From the NCBI RefSeq assembly GCF_009738225.1, contig NZ_CP018187.1, positions 1,374,501 to 1,438,500 of the forward strand: a DNA stretch of 64,000 nt, written 5' to 3'. The translations under genes were made by a program, and so were the position numbers. This document shows, in pieces, positions 17,893 to 26,656 of the stretch; position 1 is the first letter of the stretch; each line of letters opens with the position of its first letter. Source of the stretch: Streptococcus salivarius (lineage in GTDB: Bacteria; Bacillota; Bacilli; Lactobacillales; Streptococcaceae). The notes under the pieces were generated by a model that was given only the letters and a program-made list of their open reading frames with translations, searched no databases and was not told the origin of the DNA.

Positions 17893-20349
17893 ATGGAACA
17901 CAAAACTCATTTCAAGCTTCACAAAGTGAAGAAACATTGGATTACCATTGCTATTTCAAGCTTAACACTTGGAATCATCGCTTCTACCGGAAATATCGCT
18001 TATGCTGAGCAATCGGAATTACCTCTTACTAATCAAACAATAGAAAATTCCATAGTTTTTGAAGAATCAGCTATCAACACATCGAATACTTTCATTGATG
18101 AAAAGACTACTAGCCAGTCCGAATCGTCTCTTGAAACATCAACAAATCATTCTACGACAACCGATACTTATACAGTCGACAACAACTCGAAAGTATCGCT
18201 TCCTGAAGATAGTACCGTACCATCTTCAAGTGAAGCATCTTTGGAAGGAGCTACTAATGTTTCTGAAGCTTCAAGTATTGAAACACAAGAAGATAACTCA
18301 ATTACAGGAGGCAACTTCATAACTGATGAATATGGTAATTGGTACTATATTAAAGATAATCAAAAGTTAACTGGCTTTCAAACAGTGGATGGTGTTCCTC
18401 TTTACTTTGACCAGGATGGTATCCAAGCAAAGGGTAACTTTGTAACTGTGGATAATGAAACATACTACTTTGACAAAGATTCTGGTAGAAAGTTAACGAA
18501 CCAATTTGTTACTGATGGTGGCTATGGATGGTACTATCTCGGAGCTGATGGTAAGGCTGTAAAAGGAGCGCAAACTATTGATAACTTTGATCTCTATTTT
18601 GATGATAGAGGATATCAAATTAAAGGTTCGCTAGTTAATATCGGAGAACAGACTTACTATTTTGATCCATACAACGGAAGAAAGGTTAAGGACAAAAAGA
18701 TTTATGTCCATGGAGGTACATTCTATTTTGATGAATCTGGCGCTGCAGTAAAAAATCGTTTTATTTCTGATAATGAAGGTTTTTGGTATTACTTTGATAA
18801 AGATGGACATATGGTTACCTTCAGTCAAATCATCGATGGCTACTCTCTTTATTTTCATTCTGATGGAAAACAAGCTAAAGGTCAACTAATATCAATTTGG
18901 GGGAACCATACAGGAACACATTATTTCGATAAGGATAATGGTAGAGAGGTTAAGAATGCCATCTTCGAGCTTGATGGTAAGTCTTATGAAGCTGATGAAA
19001 ACGGTATTGTTAAAGAACTCCCTCCATATCGTAACCAATACATTTCTGAAAATGGAAATGATTGGTCCTATTACGATGGTTTTGGACACAAACTTATTGG
19101 ACTTCATAATATAGATGGTGTAAATGTTTATTTTGATGATAACGGAATCCAAGCGAAAGGAAAAATAACAACTATAGGTACAGACACTTATTTCTTCGAA
19201 AAGGATAATGGAGCAATGCGTACAAATCAGCTTTCTGTCATTCCTACCAGAGTGAAGAAAACCGTAAATGTTTATGGTACTGATATTGACATAGATGAGT
19301 ACGTCAATATCACTTACTATTTTGGCCCAGATGGAAAGGCTATAAAAGGATTCCACACGATAGATGGACAAACCTACTACTTCAACGAGAAGGGTTGGGC
19401 ACTCGATGGCATTATCCATGAAAAAGATGGCGACTACTTCCTCCAAAACTATCATTTAATTTACAATCAGTTTGTAAACACATACTCTGATAATCAAGAT
19501 GATAAAACAATTACTGGTACCTACTATGTAAACGGTGAAGGAAAGGTTCAAGTAGGATGGCTTAACAAAGACAATAATCGTTATTATCTAGATCCTGAAG
19601 CAGGTGGAAAAGTCACTTACGGTTGGAAAGAAATTGATAATAAATTCTATCATTTCACTGAGAAAGATAATCAAGATTCTGCTGGTCAACTTATTCGCAA
19701 TCAAACTTATCAAGATGGCGACATCTTAGTAACTATTGACCAAGAAGGAATCGTAACTCGTAGCACTGAGAAGCGTCAAACATTTGTTAAAGATGCTCTA
19801 GGAAATAGTTATTATGTCACTAATGATGGGACATTTTTAACAGGTCCTCAAGTGGTTGATGGTATCTCTCTTTATTTTGATAAAGATGGCAAACAAGTAA
19901 AAGGTCAATTACGTAAGATTGATGGACACATCCATTATTACGATAAACTCACGGGAGAAATGATGACAAATCGTTTCGTCACATTATTACTCGGAGAATA
20001 TGTTCCAGAAGAAGATTATGAAAAAGTTATCCATTTTGGAATGCCCGCAGCTCCTGGAAGCGGTAGTGGCGACGGAGGGGCTTCTAGAGTCGCTAGATAC
20101 TACTTTGACAAAGATGGCAAAGCAATAACTGGGCGTCAAACTATTAATGGTAAAGATTACAATTTCCAACAAGATGGGCGTGCCATCCTGAATAAAATGG
20201 TTGATTTTGGCGGTCAAAGCTACTTCTATGGCGATGATGGAGCCATGGTTAAAAATCAAACTGTTATGTTTAAATTTTTAGCTATAATGAGACAATTTAC
20301 GGTTAGCTATCACTTTGATGAAAATGGTGTTGGCCACTACGTCCACTAG
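17893..20349 (+). CDS. Second secreted glucan-binding repeat protein (paralogue)
   Basis: The 818-residue product shares its signal region (KLHKVKKHW, residues 8-16; cleavage after AYA, 38) and repeat type with the upstream protein, so the pair arose by duplication. A Ser/Thr-rich segment of about 100 residues precedes glucan-binding repeats from about residue 147 to the end. A short Pro/Gly/Ser insert (PAAPGSGSGDGG) interrupts the repeats near residue 720. No glycosyl hydrolase domain and no sortase motif are seen. Codon use is more AT-rich than in the first copy, suggesting different age or origin. The expected role is binding of extracellular glucan or cell wall; the ligand is not provable from sequence. 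Confidence 0.85.
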   Translation: MEHKTHFKLHKVKKHWITIAISSLTLGIIASTGNIAYAEQSELPLTNQTIENSIVFEESAINTSNTFIDEKTTSQSESSLETSTNHSTTTDTYTVDNNSKVSLPEDSTVPSSSEASLEGATNVSEASSIETQEDNSITGGNFITDEYGNWYYIKDNQKLTGFQTVDGVPLYFDQDGIQAKGNFVTVDNETYYFDKDSGRKLTNQFVTDGGYGWYYLGADGKAVKGAQTIDNFDLYFDDRGYQIKGSLVNIGEQTYYFDPYNGRKVKDKKIYVHGGTFYFDESGAAVKNRFISDNEGFWYYFDKDGHMVTFSQIIDGYSLYFHSDGKQAKGQLISIWGNHTGTHYFDKDNGREVKNAIFELDGKSYEADENGIVKELPPYRNQYISENGNDWSYYDGFGHKLIGLHNIDGVNVYFDDNGIQAKGKITTIGTDTYFFEKDNGAMRTNQLSVIPTRVKKTVNVYGTDIDIDEYVNITYYFGPDGKAIKGFHTIDGQTYYFNEKGWALDGIIHEKDGDYFLQNYHLIYNQFVNTYSDNQDDKTITGTYYVNGEGKVQVGWLNKDNNRYYLDPEAGGKVTYGWKEIDNKFYHFTEKDNQDSAGQLIRNQTYQDGDILVTIDQEGIVTRSTEKRQTFVKDALGNSYYVTNDGTFLTGPQVVDGISLYFDKDGKQVKGQLRKIDGHIHYYDKLTGEMMTNRFVTLLLGEYVPEEDYEKVIHFGMPAAPGSGSGDGGASRVARYYFDKDGKAITGRQTINGKDYNFQQDGRAILNKMVDFGGQSYFYGDDGAMVKNQTVMFKFLAIMRQFTVSYHFDENGVGHYVH

Positions 20350-20451
20350 CATTAGTTGTATTTCTTTACCTCAATAACGTCTAATTTAGGAATACTACAT
20401 CTAGGAGAGTCAAAACCACCTGTGAGAATGATAGTGTCTGTTTTTTAAAGT

Positions 20452-20484
20452 CAGTCGTACAAAATAAATGTACGGCTGTTTTTT
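20452..20484 (+). terminator. Terminator after second glucan-binding gene
   Basis: CAGTCGTAC pairs with GTACGGCTG, followed by six T residues. Confidence 0.85.
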
Positions 20485-20692
20485 ATGCATACCGCTTAGA
20501 CTTGTACTTCTCTATTTTCTTCTTAGCGATTGGGTATAACAAAGGATATCTGAAATTAAGGTAGCGTTTCTCACTTCCAAAGCCAGTTTCATGATCAATA
20601 TTCAACATGGTATAGTGGATAAGGTTCGTCAAGACCAGAGTAACTAGAGAATAGAGAACTGCTACAATTATCAGGGATATGACAATAAATGT
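20483..20692 (-). pseudogene. Remnant of an APC-type amino acid permease
   Basis: On the minus strand a frame without a proper start reads IVISLIIVAVLYSLVTLVLT, then NLIHYTMLNIDHE. It aligns closely with ALIIVASLYAVVSLVLTGVVHYTKLNVDD of the intact permease at 12763-14148. After that the sequence diverges to an unrelated basic tail ending KYKSKRYA. An upstream TGA lies at 20693-20695. Only about 30 residues are permease-like, so this is a decayed fragment. It overlaps the terminator of the second glucan-binding gene at its 3' end. Confidence 0.6.
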
Positions 20693-20893
20693 TCATATAT
20701 TATTGATTAAAGTTTTTGAAATATAAGTTTTTTATTAAACATAAATCACTTTTATGAATCCTCTAGAAAATCATAAAAAGCCCTAATTTTTGAATGAAAT
20801 TTTACATTAACACTCGTAATGTACTATTACTATCATGTTTTAAATCATTTTAAGTATCAAACAAATTTTTTCAATTTACATATTTTTAATTTT

Positions 20894-20922
20894 TTGACTT
20901 TTATAATCACCTCTGTTATAAT
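20894..20922 (+). promoter_or_regulatory. Strong promoter of MucBP-like secreted protein gene
   Basis: TTGACT, a 17-base spacer and perfect TATAAT, followed by AAGGAGG close to the start codon. Confidence 0.88.
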
Positions 20923-20945
20923 CATCATATATCAAGGAGGAATTA

Positions 20946-22091
20946 ATGAACATGAATAAGAAATTACATGCTACTATTGGTCTTAGTGCTGCAATTTTAG
21001 CACTTGGTCTATCATCTTCTGCACTTGCAGATGAACAAGAATTGCCAGTAAGTCTTCCCGCTACAGAGGCTCTTGATAACACTTCTTTTGAAAACCTAGT
21101 TGTTGAAAACATCCCTGCTTCAGCCGTTGATGTTAATCTAGCTAACGAATCAGTAAGCACAACAACTACTACTAATCCTGCAACTGAGGTTAGCTCAGCG
21201 AGCACTGCTATCCTTAGTGAGGAAGTAACTGCACCTGCACCAACAATTGAAAATACAAGCCCTGTAAATCTTGAAGAACCAAGTCCAGTTGTAAACACAC
21301 CAACGGTTGATGAACGTGTGTCAGAAGTTCGTATTCATCATATTCGTCGTACAACTGAAGCAAGTTATTCACAATTTAGCTCTCAAAAAGATGTGCTTTA
21401 CACAACGATTAAAGTACCTGCATTCACTGAATACGACACATCTGCTTTTGCGCCAGCAACAGTAACAGATGAAAACGGAAAAACATGGTATTTCGCTAAA
21501 TACGACGACATAGTGCTTAACAATAAGAGTAATTACGGCGCTCCTAAAAAAGGAATTGCTTCAAGTCCTATGATTGATGTTACCTACTTCTATGATGATG
21601 TTGACCTTGCTCCAACTGTCGCACAACAAGCCCGTTTTGTCGATGAGAAGGGACAGGAAATTGCTCCAATCAAAGTCAACATGGTTAGACGCGATATTGA
21701 TTTAGCTTACTATGCCTATTTCCCGACTGCGCCTGAAACGATCCAAGCTAATGGTAAAACATATAAGCTACAATCAACTGATGATCAAGAAATTAAGTCA
21801 CACAAAATTCGTATTTCAAATACTGTGACAATCACTTATATTTACAAGGAAGTTACTGAAGGAACAGCTGAAAAACCTGTAACACCTGTTACACCAACAA
21901 GTGCTAAAAAACTTCGTCTTCCTAAAGGCAATAACGGTGTGAAAACGCGTATCCCTGTTAACTACAAACACCAAACAAATTCTTCAAACCAAGGAACTAC
22001 AAAATTACGTCTCCCTAAAGGGAATAATGGTGTGAAAACACGTGTACCGGCTAAAAAGAACACTCCTATTCTTGCAGTAGACTACTTATAA
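20946..22091 (+). CDS. Secreted protein with MucBP-like modules and duplicated C-terminal motif
   Basis: The 381-residue product has a classical signal peptide (cleavage after ALA, residue 28) and a Thr/Ser/Pro-rich linker to about 120. Two beta-rich modules follow, about 125-215 and 220-305. The second has the MucBP-like frame ARFVDEKGQEIAP ... TVTITYIYKE. The C terminus carries two copies of KLRLPKGNNGVKTR followed by IP or VP (322-337 and 353-368), separated by a Gln/Asn-rich linker. There is no LPXTG motif or membrane anchor, so it is probably released or held by charge. Strong promoter and ribosome site suggest high expression. Start could be ATG 20946 or 20952. Function is not known. 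Confidence 0.75.
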   Translation: MNMNKKLHATIGLSAAILALGLSSSALADEQELPVSLPATEALDNTSFENLVVENIPASAVDVNLANESVSTTTTTNPATEVSSASTAILSEEVTAPAPTIENTSPVNLEEPSPVVNTPTVDERVSEVRIHHIRRTTEASYSQFSSQKDVLYTTIKVPAFTEYDTSAFAPATVTDENGKTWYFAKYDDIVLNNKSNYGAPKKGIASSPMIDVTYFYDDVDLAPTVAQQARFVDEKGQEIAPIKVNMVRRDIDLAYYAYFPTAPETIQANGKTYKLQSTDDQEIKSHKIRISNTVTITYIYKEVTEGTAEKPVTPVTPTSAKKLRLPKGNNGVKTRIPVNYKHQTNSSNQGTTKLRLPKGNNGVKTRVPAKKNTPILAVDYL

Positions 22092-22101
22092 GCAAAAAAA
22101 A

Positions 22102-22136
22102 AAACAAAGACAAACTAAACTCGTCTTTGTTTTTTT
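22102..22136 (+). terminator. Bidirectional terminator
   Basis: AAACAAAGAC pairs with GTCTTTGTTT, with T runs on both strands; it serves the secreted-protein gene and the convergent ABC operon. Confidence 0.85.
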
Positions 22137-22162
22137 CATTCTTAATTAAAACAGCAGATTTT

Positions 22163-22927
22163 TTAAATCATATATTCCAAATCATAACTAGCATCAGAAA
22201 GAATACGTGCCAAAAATTGTTGTGTACGTTTTTCTTTTGGTCTGTAAAAAATGTCTTTTGGACTCCCCTCTTCGATGACATGACCACCATCCATGAAAAC
22301 GACATGATTAGCTACATCTCGTGCAAACCCCATTTCATGAGTCACAACTACCATTGTTGTTCCTTCATGAGCAAGTTGTTTCATAACATCCAGAACATCC
22401 CCAACTAGTTCTGGATCAAGGGCTGATGTTGGTTCATCTAATAAGATAACCTCCGGCTTAACTGCTATAGCCCTGGCTAAACCAATACGTTGTTGTTGTC
22501 CACCTGAAAGTTGTGATGGGTAGTAATCTTTAAAATCCAGAAGACCAACTTTTTTAAGTGCTTCTTCAGCAATCTGTTGCGCTTCACTTTTAGGAACTTT
22601 CCTAGCAATCACTAAACCTTCCAAGATATTCTCGATGGCAGTCTTGTTTGCAAATAAATTGTAGTGTTGGAATACAAAAGCTGTCTTCTTTCGGATATCT
22701 AAAATATCTTTCTTTGATAACTTATCCAAAGAGTAGTCCTTACCCGAAATTGTTAATTGACCTCCATCTGCTTTCTCCAAGTGATTAAGGCAACGTAAGA
22801 AAGTTGTTTTTCCTGAACCTGATGGTCCCAAGATGACAACCACGTCTCCCTGTTTCACTTGTAGATTAACATCAACAAGAACCTGACGATCTCCAAATGT
22901 TTTTGATATATGTTTAGCTTCTAGCAT
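22163..22927 (-). CDS. Polar amino acid ABC transporter, ATP-binding subunit
   Basis: The 254-residue ATPase has Walker [10 protein letters not shown] (about 34-42), Q-loop FQHYNLF, signature LSGGQQQR, Walker [15 protein letters not shown] and H-loop VVTHEMG. This is the typical GlnQ/TcyN-type layout of importers for polar amino acids. It is the last gene of an operon after a methyltransferase, a binding protein and two permeases. Substrate is not fixed by this subunit; sulfur-containing amino acids are suggested by the neighbouring methyltransferase and by resemblance of the binding protein to cystine-type importers. Confidence 0.9.
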   Translation of the reverse strand: MLEAKHISKTFGDRQVLVDVNLQVKQGDVVVILGPSGSGKTTFLRCLNHLEKADGGQLTISGKDYSLDKLSKKDILDIRKKTAFVFQHYNLFANKTAIENILEGLVIARKVPKSEAQQIAEEALKKVGLLDFKDYYPSQLSGGQQQRIGLARAIAVKPEVILLDEPTSALDPELVGDVLDVMKQLAHEGTTMVVVTHEMGFARDVANHVVFMDGGHVIEEGSPKDIFYRPKEKRTQQFLARILSDASYDLEYMI

Positions 22928-22938
22928 AGTGACTCCCT

Positions 22939-23625
22939 CTATGTAAATTGCAATTTTCTTTCTCCAAGGTTAAAGAGAACTTGAATAATACCACAAATGA
23001 TTAAATATAAAATGAAGATGACAAAATAAGATTCAAAATATTGATATCCATATGCTGCTTCAACTCGTGCAATTGCGGTAATATCTTTTATCGTCATAAC
23101 AAAGACAAGTGACGTTCCTTTCACAATATTGATAACTAAGTTACACAAATTGGGAAGAGCAGACTTAAGTGCCTGAGGAAAAACGATTCTCAGATAAGCT
23201 TGTCTTGTTGTTAAACCTATGGCTTGTGCAGCTTCTAGTTGACCTTTATCAACAGTTTGTAATGCTGATCGAATGATTTCCGATAAACTTCCTGTCGTCA
23301 TCAAGCTATAGATAATAAAAGCATAGTAAAGCGGATTAACTTTGAAGACATCTATGTGACTCCCAATTCCTTTAAAAAATTGATTTAACAAACTAGGGAA
23401 CAAACTATAAAAAAATAAAATTAACAGAATTGGAGGTGTTGCACGAATAAACGCAAGATAAACAATTGAAAAAGTCTTAACACCTCGTACCTTATAAATT
23501 TGACCCAAAGCGAGAAATAAAGCAGGTAGAAAACTCAATAGAATAGCCACAACCATGATCCCCAGTGTTACCGGAACACCATATAAAGCCTTGATAAAGG
23601 TATCTATTATAAAAGTAATATTCAT
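22939..23625 (-). CDS. Polar amino acid ABC transporter, permease subunit 2
   Basis: The 228-residue membrane protein belongs to the HisM/GlnP-like permeases. The coupling-helix signature [29 protein letters not shown] is present near residues 133-160 (key part [18 protein letters not shown]). About five spans are expected. It sits 11 bases before the ATPase gene and 3 bases after the first permease, so the three are cotranscribed. Together with permease 1 it should form a heterodimer. Confidence 0.88.
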   Translation of the reverse strand: MNITFIIDTFIKALYGVPVTLGIMVVAILLSFLPALFLALGQIYKVRGVKTFSIVYLAFIRATPPILLILFFYSLFPSLLNQFFKGIGSHIDVFKVNPLYYAFIIYSLMTTGSLSEIIRSALQTVDKGQLEAAQAIGLTTRQAYLRIVFPQALKSALPNLCNLVINIVKGTSLVFVMTIKDITAIARVEAAYGYQYFESYFVIFILYLIICGIIQVLFNLGERKLQFT

Positions 23626-23628
23626 TTT

Positions 23629-24321
23629 TTACCTCTCTTTTACACTCAATTGTTGCTCTGCTATCCTAGAAATCAACGATAGAATTAATGCTATTCCCCA
23701 ATAAACAAAGGCAACAGCTGTATAAGTCTCCAAAGAATAATTTCCTAAATGGCGACTAATCAAAAGGTTCCCTTTGCCCATTACATCAATAAAACCAATC
23801 GTATAAGCCAAAGCTGCATCGCGCATAAGGTTAAGTATAGCTGTTGTAATATTTGGTAAAGCAACCTTAAATGCTTGAGGGGCAATAATTCTTACAAAGG
23901 TTTGTTCAGAAGTAAGCCCAATACTAAGCCCAGCTTCTAATTGTCCTTTAGGGATTGCTTGATAAGCTGCTTTAAATACTTCTGATATCATTGCTGAAAA
24001 TAGGAGAACCATAGTCACAAGAACAAATATCAATTTAGACCAATCATTTATATCCAATCCTAACCACCAATTAAGAAATTCTGGAACTCCGTAAAATACC
24101 AAGAATAATAGCACAATAGGTGGGGTACAGCGTAAGATAAAAACATATCCCTTAGCTAAATTCTCTAAAGCTTTATCCTTAGAAAGGCTTGCCCAAGCAA
24201 TTAATCCTCCTAATAACGACCCAAGTAAAGTCGTTAATAAGATAACCAATAATGTCATCGGTAAGCCCTTTATGATTTCAGGTAATGCTCCAAAAACTTT
24301 TGAAATGTCATAATTGACCAT
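23629..24321 (-). CDS. Polar amino acid ABC transporter, permease subunit 1
   Basis: The 230-residue protein is homologous to its neighbour, with the coupling motif EAGLSIGLTSEQTFVRIIAP near residue 132 and about five membrane spans. ATG at 24321 has AGGAGAA just upstream. Heterodimeric permeases are usual for histidine, arginine or cystine importers, while single ones are usual for glutamine, which slightly favours the former here. Confidence 0.88.
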   Translation of the reverse strand: MVNYDISKVFGALPEIIKGLPMTLLVILLTTLLGSLLGGLIAWASLSKDKALENLAKGYVFILRCTPPIVLLFLVFYGVPEFLNWWLGLDINDWSKLIFVLVTMVLLFSAMISEVFKAAYQAIPKGQLEAGLSIGLTSEQTFVRIIAPQAFKVALPNITTAILNLMRDAALAYTIGFIDVMGKGNLLISRHLGNYSLETYTAVAFVYWGIALILSLISRIAEQQLSVKER

Positions 24322-24390
24322 AATTTCTCCTAACTAAACTCACTTCAGAAGCTTATCAAAACATCCTACTTTTACGACGTTACAATTTAC

Positions 24391-25257
24391 TTATTTGTCT
24401 ACGTATGAGAAGACATCCTCACCAAAGTATTTTTTAGATAACTTTTCAAGTGTACCGTCTTCTTTTAGTTCCTTAATTGCCTTAGTATATTCTTTTGAAA
24501 ACTCTTCATTCTTACTATCACGATGCAAAAGTGGATATGTTGGAATTCCTTTATAAGGGAACCAAGTCAATTTATCTGCATATTGATGATACGCACCGTC
24601 TTTATCAGTTACAGCCTTTTCAAAAGATAATTTAATATCAAAGTAAGCATCATAACGATTTTCCAAAACCCATGCATAGGCATCTGAAACTTGGAAAGAT
24701 TCCGCAGATGTTAACTCAATTGGTTGATCTTTATGCTCATCGTTGTAGTCTTTGATAACATTCCACTGAGCATTTTGTGGTGAGATTGGCACCAAGCGAC
24801 CATTTTGTTTTGCAAAATCAGAGATATTTTTATATTTATCTTTATCATCCTTACGAATGGTAAATCCAATAATACTTGCTCCAATTGGATCTTTAGGAAT
24901 AATAAACTTTTTAGCACGTTCATCTGTGTACCACGCGCCCTTCGTACCAATGTCATATTTACCTGACTCTAAACCAATCAAAAGATCATCATCACTTGTT
25001 CCAGTATATTCAAATTTGTACTGTGGAAGCTTTTTATCAATTTCCTTTAATACAGCTACCTCATAGCCATCAGAATTACCATCCTTATCAACAAAATCAT
25101 AAGGAACATAGTTTTGAGTATGGGCAACTTTTAATGTTGTTACCTTTCCAGAATCTGATTTTGCTTTTTTATCTCCTGTTAAGCTACGTCCAATAACTGT
25201 AGCCCCAATAAGTGCTACAACAACTGCTCCACCAATAATCCATGTCTTTTTACTCAT
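24391..25257 (-). CDS. Amino acid ABC transporter substrate-binding protein, membrane-anchored
   Basis: The 288-residue protein has one N-terminal hydrophobic segment (about residues 5-26) and an SBP family-3 fold, with LKVAHTQNYVPYDFVDKDG and DLLIGLESGKYDI motifs. No cysteine occurs near the end of the hydrophobic segment, so there is no lipobox. The protein is probably anchored by an uncleaved helix rather than by lipid, which is less usual for Gram-positive binding proteins. It resembles cystine or thioether-binding proteins in general layout, but the ligand is uncertain. GGAG lies 9 bases upstream of the ATG. It sits 18 bases after the methyltransferase gene. Confidence 0.85.
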   Translation of the reverse strand: MSKKTWIIGGAVVVALIGATVIGRSLTGDKKAKSDSGKVTTLKVAHTQNYVPYDFVDKDGNSDGYEVAVLKEIDKKLPQYKFEYTGTSDDDLLIGLESGKYDIGTKGAWYTDERAKKFIIPKDPIGASIIGFTIRKDDKDKYKNISDFAKQNGRLVPISPQNAQWNVIKDYNDEHKDQPIELTSAESFQVSDAYAWVLENRYDAYFDIKLSFEKAVTDKDGAYHQYADKLTWFPYKGIPTYPLLHRDSKNEEFSKEYTKAIKELKEDGTLEKLSKKYFGEDVFSYVDK

Positions 25258-25275
25258 ATTAATCTCTCCTTTTTC

Positions 25276-26274
25276 TTACAAAATTGCTGCTTCACGTACC
25301 CATTCAATACGCTCATGGTTAATATCACTTGGAATCGTGCAATCAGCACCAATGATTAACCCTTGGGTTCCAGTATCAGCAATAATCTCCCTAACCTTTT
25401 CTTGAATAGCTTTTTTAGTTCCAGTATATAGAAGACCGTCTTTTCCATTTTCAAATCCTCCAAGAACTGTGCGACCTCTAAAAATGTTAAGACCTTTTGC
25501 CAAACTAATTCCTTCAGGACCGACCGCCCAATTAACTACCTGAGCAGGATAATCTTTAAAGAGTTCGATGTTATTACGGGCTCCTTCGTAACCGCAAATA
25601 TGTAGAATATTATGTCCTTTGGCTCCATTAGCTGCTTCTAAAACCTTTAATTCACTTGGAGCAATAATTTCTTTATAAATTTCAGTGCTAACTCGCTCAT
25701 CTTGAATACTTTGAACACTTAGGTAAATACCATCAGCACCTGCTTCTTCAATCACCCTCTGACTAAGACTCGCAATGTCTTCGCCAATAACATCTAAAAC
25801 ATGCTTCAAAGCTTTTCGGTTTTCCACAATGTAATCTGCGATAAGATCATCGCCACCTGAAACTTTTCCAACTAACCATTTTAAATAAGTAACCGGAGCG
25901 AAGATATTGTAAATTGCAACAATATCTTCAGGAAAATCAGCAATCAGACTTTTTACAAGTTCGACTTGTGCAGAAATCCAAGGATGATTTGCACCTAAAG
26001 GTTCAATCGTTTGCAAATCACTGATTGACTTAAAATCTTTAAAAGCAGGTTGTGGGTATGCGAAGAAACCATCACTCATCAATTTAACAAAATCAGGTTT
26101 GACTTCTTCAATAAATTTTTTATGACCAGCTTTATTTTTATCAATAATTTCTGGATTTTCAAAACCATGTAACCACTCGTCTTCAGTAGTAAAATGATGC
26201 CAAAATCCTACTGGGACACGATCAACACTTTCTCCACGAAATGCTTTCAAAACTAACTCTCTTTTTTCTGACAT
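25276..26274 (-). CDS. UroD/MtaA-family zinc methyltransferase
   Basis: The 332-residue TIM-barrel protein belongs to the uroporphyrinogen decarboxylase superfamily. It carries H225-I-C227 (LHICGYEG) and a downstream C312 (GADCT), the H-x-C...C zinc ligand set of MtaA/CmuA/MtbA methyltransferases rather than true HemE. Such enzymes move methyl groups between a corrinoid or methyl donor and a thiol. No corrinoid protein is encoded nearby. It is the first gene of the amino acid ABC operon, suggesting that the imported compound is its substrate, for instance a methylated sulfur amino acid donating to homocysteine. That is inference. AAAGGAG lies 8 bases upstream. Confidence 0.82.
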   Translation of the reverse strand: MSEKRELVLKAFRGESVDRVPVGFWHHFTTEDEWLHGFENPEIIDKNKAGHKKFIEEVKPDFVKLMSDGFFAYPQPAFKDFKSISDLQTIEPLGANHPWISAQVELVKSLIADFPEDIVAIYNIFAPVTYLKWLVGKVSGGDDLIADYIVENRKALKHVLDVIGEDIASLSQRVIEEAGADGIYLSVQSIQDERVSTEIYKEIIAPSELKVLEAANGAKGHNILHICGYEGARNNIELFKDYPAQVVNWAVGPEGISLAKGLNIFRGRTVLGGFENGKDGLLYTGTKKAIQEKVREIIADTGTQGLIIGADCTIPSDINHERIEWVREAAIL

Positions 26275-26332
26275 AAGAAACTCCTTTTCTTTTATCCTAA
26301 AATCAACAACTCAATGAATTCACCTAAAATAC

Positions 26333-26395
26333 TATAATCTCTTATTATCATTGGTTGCTTCAAAACTGAATGACATTATCTTATCAGAGATTATA
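26333..26395 (-). promoter_or_regulatory. Promoter/inverted-repeat region of methyltransferase-ABC operon
   Basis: TATAATCTCT (26333-26342) and its exact complement AGAGATTATA (26386-26395) are 43 bases apart. On the minus strand the distal arm forms an extended -10, TGTTATAAT, so one arm overlaps the promoter and the other lies in the leader. This could be a looping operator or an RNA fold. Confidence 0.5.
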
Positions 26396-26529
26396 ACATC
26401 CGAAAAATAAAGAAATGTTATCCCTAGCCATAAATAAAATTTATGATATAGTAATCTAAATTACGTTAAATCCTATTGTTACTTCTTTTAAGCATATATA
26501 CCTACATAGTATTATTACCATCAGCTATA

Positions 26530-26561
26530 AGTAATTCTTAACACCAAGATAGAGAATTACT
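26530..26561. repeat. 9-bp-arm inverted repeat between divergent promoters
   Basis: AGTAATTCT and AGAATTACT, perfect complements with a 14-base loop and no T run. Possibly an operator for the divergent operon or gpx gene. Confidence 0.4.
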
Positions 26562-26621
26562 ATCACAAACATAATTTAGTCTCTAGTCTTCCTGGAGAAT
26601 CACTTCTCTGACTAACTTTGC

Positions 26622-26627
26622 TATAAT
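26622..26627 (+). promoter_or_regulatory. Extended -10 promoter of glutathione peroxidase gene
   Basis: TGCTATAAT, 30 bases upstream of the start codon, with AAAGGAGA as ribosome site. Confidence 0.65.
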
Positions 26628-26656
26628 AGTCTCAAACAAATAAAAGGAGATTTTCT

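Noticed and set aside
14475..20349. Glucosyltransferase annotation for the two repeat proteins
   Set aside because: Signal peptide and repeats fit, but no GH70 catalytic motifs occur in either chain.
20641..20945. Possible gene upstream of the MucBP-like protein
   Set aside because: Only a permease remnant and an AT-rich promoter region are present; no complete frame.
9309..22091. CRISPR array among the many repeats
   Set aside because: All repeats here are protein-coding and irregular; no constant direct repeats with unique spacers.
25276..26274. HemE (uroporphyrinogen decarboxylase)
   Set aside because: Zinc ligands H-x-C...C and operon context point to the MtaA-type methyltransferase branch; no haem genes nearby.
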